Of a stretch of 64,000 nucleotides of DNA, positions 51,839-61,169 are shown one piece after another. The notes beneath the pieces are model-generated. The model worked only from the letters and a program-made list of their open reading frames with translations, did no database searches and was not told where the DNA came from. Made by a program: the position numbers and the translations under genes. The first letter of the stretch is position 1, and the number at the start of each line of letters is the position of its first letter. The DNA is from Parafrigoribacterium mesophilum (GTDB taxonomy: Bacteria; Actinomycetota; Actinomycetes; Actinomycetales; Microbacteriaceae): positions 1-64,000 of the forward strand of contig NZ_JBDJAF010000006.1 of NCBI RefSeq assembly GCF_039652555.1, in the 5' to 3' direction.

Positions 51839-52894
51839 ATGCCTCATGAGACCAATTGGCCCGGAATTCTCGACTCGCTGCTGCAGCGGAACGACCTGTC
51901 GATCAGCGAGGCGTCCTGGTCGATGCGTCAAATCATCCGGGGCGAAGCAACTTCGGCTCAGCTTGCCGGATTCCTGGTCGCGCTGCGTTCCAAGGGCGAA
52001 ACGGTCGACGAAATCGTCGGATTCCGCGACGCCGTGCTCGAGAACGCCGTGCCGCTGAGTGTGGATTCCATGGCGCTGGACATCGTGGGCACCGGGGGAG
52101 ACCGGTTCGGCACGGTGAACGTGTCGACCATGGCCTCCGTCGTCGCCGCGGCGGCCGGAACCCCGGTGATCAAACACGGAAACCGGGCGGCCAGTTCCGC
52201 CTCCGGATCCTCGGATGTGCTGGCCGCCCTGGGCGTGGATCTGACGCTCAGCCCGCAGCGTGTCGCCGCGGTGCTGGCCGAGACCGGGATCACCTTCGCC
52301 TACGCGTCGTTGTTCCACCCCGGGTTCGGGCACGCCGCACCCACCCGGCGCGAGCTCGGCATCCCCACCGTGTTCAACTACCTGGGGCCGCTGTGCAATC
52401 CGGCCCGGCCGGAGGCCTCCGCCCTGGGCGTGGCCCAACTGGACAAGGTGCCGCTGTTCGTGGGCGTGTTCCGCACCCGCGGCGCCACGGCGCTGGTGTT
52501 CCGCGGCGACGACGGCCTGGACGAGTTGACCACCACCGGTCACAGCCACATTTGGGAGGTGTCCAGGGGAGCGGTCACCGAGCACGATCTCAACCCGGCG
52601 GAACTCGGCATCCCGCACGCCGAGATCTCGGCGCTGCAGGGCGGCGACCCGCCGTACAACGCCGCGATCGCGCGCCGCATGCTGGCGGGGGAGCCGGGCC
52701 CGGTGCGGGACATCGTGCTGCTGAACGCGGCGGCCGGACTGGTCGCCTACGACCTGGCGCTGGATCCGGCCCAGGTACTGGAATCCATCGTCACCCGGTT
52801 CCGGAACAAACTGGCGGTCGCCGCGGCGACGGTCGATTCCGGCGCCGCGCTGGCGAAGCTCGACGAGTGGGTAGCGGCGACGCAGCGCCCATAG
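51839..52894 (+). CDS. trpD: Anthranilate phosphoribosyltransferase
   Basis: TrpD transfers the phosphoribosyl group of PRPP to anthranilate in tryptophan synthesis. The 351-residue protein shows the PRPP-binding GTGGDRFGTVNVST, the KHGNRAASSASGSSDVL loop, and the metal-site GDDGLDE. The frame is open far upstream, but this ATG gives the standard family N-terminus. No other trp gene is adjacent, so it is expressed as a single gene beside the respiratory operon. The last 14 nt with the stop are repeated in frame downstream. Confidence 0.96.
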   Translation: MPHETNWPGILDSLLQRNDLSISEASWSMRQIIRGEATSAQLAGFLVALRSKGETVDEIVGFRDAVLENAVPLSVDSMALDIVGTGGDRFGTVNVSTMASVVAAAAGTPVIKHGNRAASSASGSSDVLAALGVDLTLSPQRVAAVLAETGITFAYASLFHPGFGHAAPTRRELGIPTVFNYLGPLCNPARPEASALGVAQLDKVPLFVGVFRTRGATALVFRGDDGLDELTTTGHSHIWEVSRGAVTEHDLNPAELGIPHAEISALQGGDPPYNAAIARRMLAGEPGPVRDIVLLNAAAGLVAYDLALDPAQVLESIVTRFRNKLAVAAATVDSGAALAKLDEWVAATQRP

Positions 52895-52910
52895 ATGCAG
52901 CGCCCATAGA
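52882..52910 (+). repeat. Direct repeat of the trpD gene end including stop
   Basis: GCAGCGCCCATAGA occurs identically at 52882-52895 and 52897-52910, period 15 nt (in frame). The first copy contains the trpD TAG at 52892-52894. Confidence 0.9.
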
Positions 52911-53006
52911 CCGCCCGTCCATAACGGACGCAGCGCGAGAACGCGGCGATCCGACCGGGTGAACAGATTCACATACCATATCCAGGCGATTTCGTCAAAC
53001 CCCGCG

Positions 53007-53012
53007 TACACT
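53007..53012 (+). promoter_or_regulatory. -10 box of a putative leaderless promoter (small Cys protein)
   Basis: TACACT lies 6 nt before the ATG at 53019, with no ribosome-binding site. Confidence 0.45.
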
Positions 53013-53018
53013 CGGGGT

Positions 53019-53324
53019 ATGGCAGGGATAGCGCACCAGGACAGCGGCCGATTCACCCGGTTCTTCGAACGGATGAACGGCCGACTGAAGCCTGCCCTGG
53101 GGCCGGCCATGATCGGGCCGCTCGATGCCAACCGGAGGATTCCGGCCGGTCCGTGCCCGGTGTGCGGTGAGAAGATGACCGATCACGCGATCGAGCACAC
53201 CGACTCTGACACGATCCTGCATTGCCCGGCGGCCGCGGCGCCGGCGGAGGATTCGTTCGTGCGGCTGAGCATGCTGGACATGCCGGCGATGCGCGCCCGT
53301 CGCGAGCGGACCGGATCGCGGTAA
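53019..53324 (+). CDS. Small Cys-rich protein of unknown function
   Basis: I do not recognise a named family for this 101-residue protein. It is basic at the N-terminus (FTRFFERMNGRLKPALGP), has the pair CPVCG near residue 48 followed by His residues (DHAIEHTD) and a later Cys in LHCPAA, suggesting a small zinc-binding fold. The C-terminus is Arg-rich. ATG at 53019 is chosen over an upstream GTG because TACACT sits 6 nt before it, as in other leaderless genes here. It converges on the UvrA-like gene across a 179-nt gap. Confidence 0.65.
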   Translation: MAGIAHQDSGRFTRFFERMNGRLKPALGPAMIGPLDANRRIPAGPCPVCGEKMTDHAIEHTDSDTILHCPAAAAPAEDSFVRLSMLDMPAMRARRERTGSR

Positions 53325-53385
53325 CGGGCAAAAGTCGGCACAGTTCGGGGGACCGAGCCAGGGCTGACCGGCGTCCGCTTACTGA

Positions 53386-53436
53386 CATAATGTGCATTAT
53401 CGGCGGGTTATTATCAGCACGCGTTATTATCAGCAC
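53386..53436 (+). repeat. AT-rich palindrome and direct repeats between convergent genes
   Basis: The palindrome ATAATGTGCATTAT lies at 53387-53400. GTTATTATCAGCAC follows twice (53407-53420 and 53423-53436, period 16), and a related ATTATCGGC is at 53396-53404. The surrounding 179-nt gap (53325-53503) holds no convincing gene and is unusually AT-rich for this window. Confidence 0.85.
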
Positions 53437-53503
53437 CGTCGACAGGAGCTGCTGACACCGGTTACCAGCGGTCGGCGCGTCGTGGTGTCGGCGTTGGGGT
53501 CCG

Positions 53504-55927
<2,424 letters not shown>

Positions 55928-56028
55928 TGTGCTCCTTCAGATCGTTATGGTAGCCGGTCGAGATCTGCGGTCTCCGTCATTTCGGAAGGTGCGGAGGCAG
56001 GCACAGGGGTTCGTGCGGCTGCCGGGGT

Positions 56029-56034
56029 TATATT
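56029..56034 (+). promoter_or_regulatory. -10 box upstream of the SGNH hydrolase gene
   Basis: TATATT is a near-consensus -10 hexamer about 42 nt before the chosen ATG. No clear -35 is seen. Confidence 0.4.
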
Positions 56035-56076
56035 GGGCGACAAGAGGCACGTCTCGTGGCGATTCAGGTGACCGTG

Positions 56077-56874
56077 ATGAAAACCGTCAAGCTGCTGGCG
56101 GGCGCCGGTGTGGTCGCTCTCGGCGCCGCGGCACCCTTGGCGGCCGGCGTTGCCGTGAGCGCGATCCGGGCCCGCGACAGCTGGCTGAGGGAGGACTCCG
56201 ACCAGCTGGCGCACGACTCCGGCGTCTTCGGCGCCGAGCACGACGGTGAGCCGCTCCGACTGGTGATGCTCGGCGATTCCCTGGCGGTGGGCGTCGGCGC
56301 CGGCTCCCCGGACCACACGGTGGGTGCGCGGCTGGCCCGCAGCCTGGCGGCGATGCTGGCCCGCCCGGTGGAACTGTCCAATTTCGCCATCGCCGGCAGC
56401 GAGTCGAAGGATCTGCCCGAACAGCTCGAACGGGTCACCGCGATGCCCGAGCCGCCCGACCTGGCCGTCATCATCGTCGGCGGCAACGACGTGCTGCACC
56501 GGGCCAGAATCGCCGCCTCCGCGCGCCAGCTGTACCGCGCCGCGCTGGATCTGAAGTCACTGGGCTGCAAGGTCGTCATGGCCACCTGCCCCGACCTGGG
56601 CACGGTGCGCCTGGCCATCCAGCCGGTGCGCTACTACCTGCACCGGATGAGCCGTCGACTGGCCATCGCCCAGATGCTCGTGGTGCTGCGCGCCGGCGGT
56701 CGGCCGGTTCCACTGTTGAACACCGTCGGGCCCATCTTCTGGCACAAGCCGAAACTGATGTTCTCCACCGACCACTTCCACCCCTCCGCGCTGGGCTACG
56801 CGCGAGCGGCGGCGGTGCTGCTGCCGAGCGTGTCGGCGGCGGTAGGGGCCACTACTGTGCGACGAACCCGCTGA
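56077..56874 (+). CDS. SGNH/GDSL-type hydrolase, membrane-anchored or exported
   Basis: This 265-residue protein is a predicted serine esterase or lipase of the SGNH fold. An N-terminal hydrophobic segment (about 5-30) suggests a membrane anchor or signal peptide. Block I is MLGDSLAVG with the nucleophile Ser, block III is GGND, and block V is DHFHPS with the catalytic Asp and His. The substrate is not predictable. ATG at 56077 is preferred because AGGTGA lies 5-6 nt upstream; GTG at 56056 or 56074 is possible. Its end overlaps the convergent SDR gene by 23 nt. Confidence 0.85.
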   Translation: MKTVKLLAGAGVVALGAAAPLAAGVAVSAIRARDSWLREDSDQLAHDSGVFGAEHDGEPLRLVMLGDSLAVGVGAGSPDHTVGARLARSLAAMLARPVELSNFAIAGSESKDLPEQLERVTAMPEPPDLAVIIVGGNDVLHRARIAASARQLYRAALDLKSLGCKVVMATCPDLGTVRLAIQPVRYYLHRMSRRLAIAQMLVVLRAGGRPVPLLNTVGPIFWHKPKLMFSTDHFHPSALGYARAAAVLLPSVSAAVGATTVRRTR

Positions 56875-57616
56875 TGTCGCCGACGTACCTGGTGTGATCG
56901 TTCGGCAGCGGCTGCACCGCGGCCAACGCGATCTCGGCCGCGAACTCGCCGACGTTGTACAGCCGGCCCGCCTCGGCCTTCCTGGCGGCAATCGCCTCGG
57001 GGTTGGCCCGCGCCAGCAGGGTCGCCGTGATGGTGCCCTCGATCATGTCGCCGGAGACGACGACGAAGTCGATTCCGGCCTCCTCAAGTTCTGGGATGAA
57101 CTCGCGCAGGGCATCCTCACCGGCCCGCTTGCTCAACGCGACGGCCTCGTACTCTGGCATCGTCGGTGTGCTGCGGATGAAGTGCGCCTGGTGGCTGGTG
57201 ACGAACACGACCCGGGAGCCGGCGCGCAGCAGCGGCAACGCCGCCGTTAACACCCGCACCTGCGCGTCGCGGTTCAGCTGCATCGCGTAATCCGGCGCCA
57301 TGCCGGATTCCATGCCGCCGGAGGCGTTGAGCACGAGAATGTCCAGGCCACCCCACGCCTGGTCCACCTGGGCGAACATGGCGGCCACCGACGCGGCGTC
57401 GGTGAGATCCGCCTGAATCGCGATCGCCTCTCCCCCGGCGGCCTGGATGCCGGCGACCACCTTGGCCGCGCGCGGCGCCTTGCTGCGGTAGTTCACCACG
57501 ACCTTCGCCCCGGCCCCGGCGAGGTAGCCGGCCGTGTCGGCGCCGATCCCCCGAGACGATCCGGTGACAAGTGCTCGCTTTCCGGCGAGGGATGAGGCAG
57601 CGAGGGGGTTTGGCAC
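56852..57616 (-). CDS. SDR-family oxidoreductase with non-canonical active site
   Basis: This 254-residue protein has the short-chain dehydrogenase Rossmann fold: TGSSRGIG at 18-25, a NASGG segment in place of NNAG near 97, and Ser141 in VTSHQAHF. The usual YxxxK motif is absent: Lys163 is preceded four residues earlier by Val159, and the nearest Tyr is Tyr156, seven residues before. This suggests an altered or lost dehydrogenase activity. GTG at 57616 has CAGGAG upstream. Two identical 16-nt repeats lie 42-76 nt before the start and may be an operator. The substrate is unknown. Confidence 0.82.
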   Translation of the reverse strand: MPNPLAASSLAGKRALVTGSSRGIGADTAGYLAGAGAKVVVNYRSKAPRAAKVVAGIQAAGGEAIAIQADLTDAASVAAMFAQVDQAWGGLDILVLNASGGMESGMAPDYAMQLNRDAQVRVLTAALPLLRAGSRVVFVTSHQAHFIRSTPTMPEYEAVALSKRAGEDALREFIPELEEAGIDFVVVSGDMIEGTITATLLARANPEAIAARKAEAGRLYNVGEFAAEIALAAVQPLPNDHTRYVGDISGFVAQ

Positions 57617-57657
57617 GCGGTACTCCTGAAGGCGTCGATGGCGCTGCGACACCGCGC

Positions 57658-57692
57658 AGCACTGTGCTGTTGATTAAGCACTGTGCTGTTGA
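57658..57692. promoter_or_regulatory. Tandem near-palindromic operator upstream of the SDR gene
   Basis: AGCACTGTGCTGTTGA occurs identically at 57658-57673 and 57677-57692, period 19. Each copy contains AGCAC-T-GTGCT, a palindrome with 5-bp arms. It sits 42-76 nt upstream of the SDR start and about 85 nt upstream of nfeD, so it could serve either gene. Confidence 0.7.
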
Positions 57693-57776
57693 GGATACCA
57701 ATGCGGGGGAATGCTCCATCCCGGCGCCGGCTGATGATAGCTTCAGTGAAGACATGACGCACAAGGAGTGCTGACA

Positions 57777-58253
57777 GTGCCCGCAGAATTTCTCACCGAC
57801 TTCGCCTGGATTTTCTGGCTGGGCCTGATCCTGATTTTCCTCATCGTCGAGGTGTCCACCCTCGAGTTCACCTTTCTGATGATCGCGCTCGGCAGCCTGG
57901 GCGGGCTGATCTCCGGTTTGTTCGGGCTGGAGTGGTGGGCCCAGATCATCGTGGCGTGCGTGCTGGCCCTGCTGCTGCTGCTGGCGGTGCGGCCGCCCCT
58001 GCTGCGCCTGCTCAAACGCGGCGGTGATCCGGCCAAAACCCTCGTCGATGCCTTGATCGGCATCGATGGAATCGTCACCACCGACTTCGTCAACGGCCAG
58101 GGCCACGCCCAACTGGCCAACGGCGAGACCTGGACCGCCCGGCTCTCACCCGTCGAACGCGACCAAGACGTCGAAATCGGCGACCGAGTGCTCGTCACCG
58201 AGATCGACGGAGCCACCGCCGTGGTGGTCCGCGCTGAAAGGAACCCGCAATGA
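57777..58253 (+). CDS. nfeD: NfeD-family membrane protein
   Basis: This 158-residue protein is the short NfeD type, normally encoded with an SPFH/stomatin partner. Three or four hydrophobic helices occupy residues about 10-85, followed by a C-terminal OB-fold-like domain (LIGIDGIVTTDF...GETWTARL...GDRVLVTEIDGATAVV pattern). GTG at 57777 is chosen because AAGGAG at 57763-57768 is correctly spaced for it and overlaps the alternative GTG at 57768. It overlaps the SPFH gene by 4 nt, supporting a joint role in membrane microdomain organisation. Confidence 0.88.
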   Translation: MPAEFLTDFAWIFWLGLILIFLIVEVSTLEFTFLMIALGSLGGLISGLFGLEWWAQIIVACVLALLLLLAVRPPLLRLLKRGGDPAKTLVDALIGIDGIVTTDFVNGQGHAQLANGETWTARLSPVERDQDVEIGDRVLVTEIDGATAVVVRAERNPQ

Positions 58254-59155
58254 CACTGGACCCAGGTCAGATCGTGCTGTTCATCATCCTGGCGATCATC
58301 GTCATCTTCGTTCTGGTGATTCTCGGTCGCGCGATCCGGATCATCCCCCAGGCCACGGCAGGAGTCGTCGAACGGCTCGGCAAGTACCACAAGACGCTGC
58401 TGCCAGGACTCAACATCGTCATCCCGCTGATCGACCGGGTGCGGCCGCTCATCGACATGCGCGAGCAGGTGGTCTCCTTCCCGCCGCAGCCGGTGATCAC
58501 CGAGGACAACCTGGTCGTCTCGATCGATACCGTGGTGTACTTCCAGGTGACGGATGCGCGGGCCGCCACCTACGAGATCGCGAACTACCTCGGCGCGGTC
58601 GAGCAGCTGACCACCACGACACTGCGTAACGTCGTCGGCGGGCTGAACCTGGAAGAGGCGCTGACCAGTCGCGACAACATCAATGGGCAATTGCGCATCG
58701 TGCTGGACGAGGCCACCGGCAAGTGGGGCATCCGCGTCGGCCGGGTCGAGCTCAAGGCGATCGACCCGCCGGTGTCCATCCAGGACTCGATGGAAAAGCA
58801 GATGCGCGCCGAGCGGGACCGCCGCGCGGTGATCCTCACCGCCGAGGGCACCAAGCAGTCCGCGATCCTCACCGCGGAAGGCGCCCGGCAGGCGGCCATC
58901 CTCGAGGCCGAGGGCGACGCGAAGGCGGCGGTGCTGCGGGCCGAGGGTGAAGCCAAGGCGATCACCACCGTGTTCCAGGCCATCCACGACGGCGACCCCG
59001 ACCCGCGTCTGCTGGCCTACCAGTACCTGCTCACCCTGCCCAAGATCGCCGAGAGCGATTCGAGCAAGCTGTGGATCATCCCGAGCGAGCTGACCCAGGC
59101 GCTGCAGGGACTGGGCACCGCCTTCATCGACCGCGCCACGCCGCGCGTCGAGTAG
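58250..59155 (+). CDS. SPFH/Band 7 (stomatin-like, QmcA-type) membrane protein
   Basis: This 301-residue protein has an N-terminal membrane helix (about 6-28) and a Band 7 domain starting RIIPQATAGVVERLGKYH, with the conserved DMREQVVSFPPQPV and GIRVGRVELKAIDPP. A long Ala/Glu-rich coiled coil follows (about 180-245), with repeated ILTAEG/AILEAEG units. Such proteins scaffold membrane microdomains and influence proteases. It is coupled to nfeD by an overlapping start (ATGA). Confidence 0.92.
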   Translation: MTLDPGQIVLFIILAIIVIFVLVILGRAIRIIPQATAGVVERLGKYHKTLLPGLNIVIPLIDRVRPLIDMREQVVSFPPQPVITEDNLVVSIDTVVYFQVTDARAATYEIANYLGAVEQLTTTTLRNVVGGLNLEEALTSRDNINGQLRIVLDEATGKWGIRVGRVELKAIDPPVSIQDSMEKQMRAERDRRAVILTAEGTKQSAILTAEGARQAAILEAEGDAKAAVLRAEGEAKAITTVFQAIHDGDPDPRLLAYQYLLTLPKIAESDSSKLWIIPSELTQALQGLGTAFIDRATPRVE

Positions 59156-59159
59156 AACA

Positions 59160-59933
59160 TTGCGCCGCCAGAGCGGCTTCTTCGCCGCGGACTCCTGCTT
59201 CCCCGGCGGCGCGCGGATCCTGGCCCATCGCGGTTTCGCGGTGGACGCCCCGGAGAACACTCTGCTCGCGTTCGAGCGCGCCCTGGCGCTGGGCGTCGAC
59301 TATCTCGAGACCGATGTGCGCGCCAGCGCGGATGCCGAGGCGATACTCAGCCACGACCCCGACCTGTTCCGACTCACCGGCAGAAACGTCCCGGTACGGC
59401 AGCTGTCCGCCGCCCAGTTGCGCGGCACCGGACTCGGCCAGGGGCAGGGCTACGCCAGCCTCGCGGATGCCCTGCACGCGTTCCCGCAGGCCCGGTTCAA
59501 CATCGACGTGAAGTCCCCCGACGCGATTGCGGGCACCGTGCGGGCGGTGCGGGAGGCTGGCGCCCACGATCGGGTGCTGATCACCTCGTTCAGCGACGCC
59601 CGGCGCCTGGCGGTGCTGGCACAGTTGCCCGGCGTGGCCACTTCGGCGTCGGCACGCACGTTCGCGGTCGCCATCGCCGCTGCCTCCGCCGGCGCCGGGC
59701 CGGTGCTGCGCCGCGTTCTGCACAACATCGACGCGGTACAGATCCCCGAGAGCAGAAACGGTGTACGCTTCGTCACGTCTAGAACGATCCGTCTGTTCCA
59801 CGCAGCAGACGTCGAGGTGCACGTGTGGACAGTCAATGCGCAAGCGGATATGCGGCGATTACTGGATCTGGGCGTGGATGGTCTCGTGACAGACCGAGCC
59901 GACCTGGCGGTGCAGTTGATGACGGGCAAGTAG
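59160..59933 (+). CDS. Glycerophosphodiester phosphodiesterase family protein
   Basis: This 257-residue TIM-barrel enzyme probably hydrolyses glycerophosphodiesters to glycerol 3-phosphate and an alcohol. Family residues are His23-Arg24 (AHRG), Glu32 in PENT, the metal pair Glu50/Asp52 in ETDVRAS, and His65 in SHDPDL. No signal peptide is seen, so it is likely cytoplasmic. The TTG start follows the SPFH gene stop by 4 nt, suggesting cotranscription. Confidence 0.9.
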   Translation: MRRQSGFFAADSCFPGGARILAHRGFAVDAPENTLLAFERALALGVDYLETDVRASADAEAILSHDPDLFRLTGRNVPVRQLSAAQLRGTGLGQGQGYASLADALHAFPQARFNIDVKSPDAIAGTVRAVREAGAHDRVLITSFSDARRLAVLAQLPGVATSASARTFAVAIAAASAGAGPVLRRVLHNIDAVQIPESRNGVRFVTSRTIRLFHAADVEVHVWTVNAQADMRRLLDLGVDGLVTDRADLAVQLMTGK

Positions 59934-60004
59934 TAGCGTCCCGGCAGACTGTGAACCGCCTGTGAATGGCGAACGGCGGAAAGGTTATGCCCAGCTTGGT
60001 GGTT

Positions 60005-60010
60005 TATAAC
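60005..60010 (+). promoter_or_regulatory. -10 box upstream of rbpA
   Basis: TATAAC lies 33 nt before the rbpA start. An alternative ECF-like pair, GGAAA (59978-59982) and GTT (60002-60004) with 19 nt between, is also visible; rbpA is sigma-R controlled in Streptomyces. Both assignments are tentative. Confidence 0.35.
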
Positions 60011-60042
60011 GTTGAGAGCCTCGCGAGACAGGAGACCACACA

Positions 60043-60408
60043 ATGGCGGATCGTAGTTTGCGTGGAATGAGACTTGGCGCACAGAGCCTACAAAGCGATG
60101 TCGGCGTCACTTTTTCCCCGAGAAAAAAGAGCAGATACCAGGCCGACGACGGTTCGACCTTCGAGGTCACCTTTTCCGCTGACGCAGAGATCCCTCAGAT
60201 TTGGGAATCGCCCAAGAGCGGTCAGGAGGGCCGGCTGCTCGCCGACGACGGGGTTCCCGTCCCGCAGGAGGAGTCGCACACCAAGGTGGCGCGCACCCAC
60301 TGGGACATGCTGCTCGAGCGCCGTACCCGCGCCGAGCTCGAAGAACTACTGCAAGACCGCCTCGACTACCTGCGCGCCCGCCGCGGCCAGCACAAGATCG
60401 GCGCGTAG
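60043..60408 (+). CDS. rbpA: RNA polymerase-binding protein RbpA
   Basis: RbpA is an actinobacterial transcription factor that binds the principal sigma factor and RNA polymerase and stabilises open complexes. The 121-residue protein has the conserved MADRSLRGMRLG start, a core domain at about 27-72, and the sigma-interacting C-terminal region RTHWDMLLERRTRAELEELL at 84-103. The core lacks the Cys residues seen in some homologues (here IWESPKSGQEG), so zinc binding is unlikely. CAGGAG precedes the ATG. It is convergent with ppm1. Confidence 0.97.
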   Translation: MADRSLRGMRLGAQSLQSDVGVTFSPRKKSRYQADDGSTFEVTFSADAEIPQIWESPKSGQEGRLLADDGVPVPQEESHTKVARTHWDMLLERRTRAELEELLQDRLDYLRARRGQHKIGA

Positions 60409-60428
60409 CGCATCCGGCGCGTCGGCGA

Positions 60429-61169
60429 TCAGGTGCGGCGCTTCGTCAGTCCCCACCCGGTGACCCGCAGCAGCGCTTCCGCCACGATCCCGGCGTGCAT
60501 TTTCGAGCGCCCAACGGTGCGTTCCACGAACGTGATGGGATGCTCCACGATGCGGGCGCCGCGACGCTCCAACCGCCAGGCCAGCTCCACCTGGAAGCAG
60601 TAACCCTGGGAGGACACGGTGCTGAGATCGAGTGACCGCAGCGCCTCGGCGCGGAACACCCGGAACCCCGAGGTGAGGTCGTGCACGCCGGAGCCCAGAA
60701 CCGCCCGGGCGTAGGCGTTACCGATCCGGGAAATGGCCTGACGCAACCAGGGCCAGTTGCGAACAGCACCGCCGGTCACCCACCGGGAGCCCAGCACGAG
60801 GTCGGCTCCGGATGCGGCGATGGCCAGCATGGCCGGCAGCTCGGCCGGATCGTGCGAGCCATCGGCATCCATCTCCACGAGCAACGAGTATCCCGCCTCC
60901 AGCGCCCGCTCGAAGCTGTCAACATAGGCGCGGCCCAGGCCCGCCTTGGCCGTGCGGTGCCACACCGACACGCCGGGGTCGTCCGCGGCGAACCGATCCG
61001 CGAGGGCGCCGGTGCCGTCCGGGCTGGCGTCGTCGACCACGAGCACATCCGCCGCCGGCACCGCCTGACGCAATCGGCCCAGTACGGCGGCCAGGTTGCC
61101 GATCTCGTTGTAGGTCGGCACGATCACCAGCACCTCAGCCACGTCGGCCGCCACTGCGTCTGCCAACAC
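60429..61169 (-). CDS. ppm1: Polyprenol monophosphomannose synthase (GT2)
   Basis: Ppm1 transfers mannose from GDP-mannose to polyprenyl phosphate; the product feeds lipoglycan and protein mannosylation. The 246-residue GT2 enzyme shows VPTYNE at 18-22, VVDDASPDGTG, and the metal-binding DADGSHDP at 101-108, with a C-terminal amphipathic region. The start is uncertain: GTG at 61169 overlaps lnt by 35 nt, and a GTG at 61142 overlaps it by 8 nt. In M. tuberculosis this domain is fused to an Lnt domain; here the two are separate but overlapping genes. Confidence 0.93.
   Translation of the reverse strand: MLADAVAADVAEVLVIVPTYNEIGNLAAVLGRLRQAVPAADVLVVDDASPDGTGALADRFAADDPGVSVWHRTAKAGLGRAYVDSFERALEAGYSLLVEMDADGSHDPAELPAMLAIAASGADLVLGSRWVTGGAVRNWPWLRQAISRIGNAYARAVLGSGVHDLTSGFRVFRAEALRSLDLSTVSSQGYCFQVELAWRLERRGARIVEHPITFVERTVGRSKMHAGIVAEALLRVTGWGLTKRRT

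Noticed and set aside
53386..53436. CRISPR array
   Set aside because: Only two identical 14-nt repeats with 2-nt spacing; there are no spacers and no cas genes.
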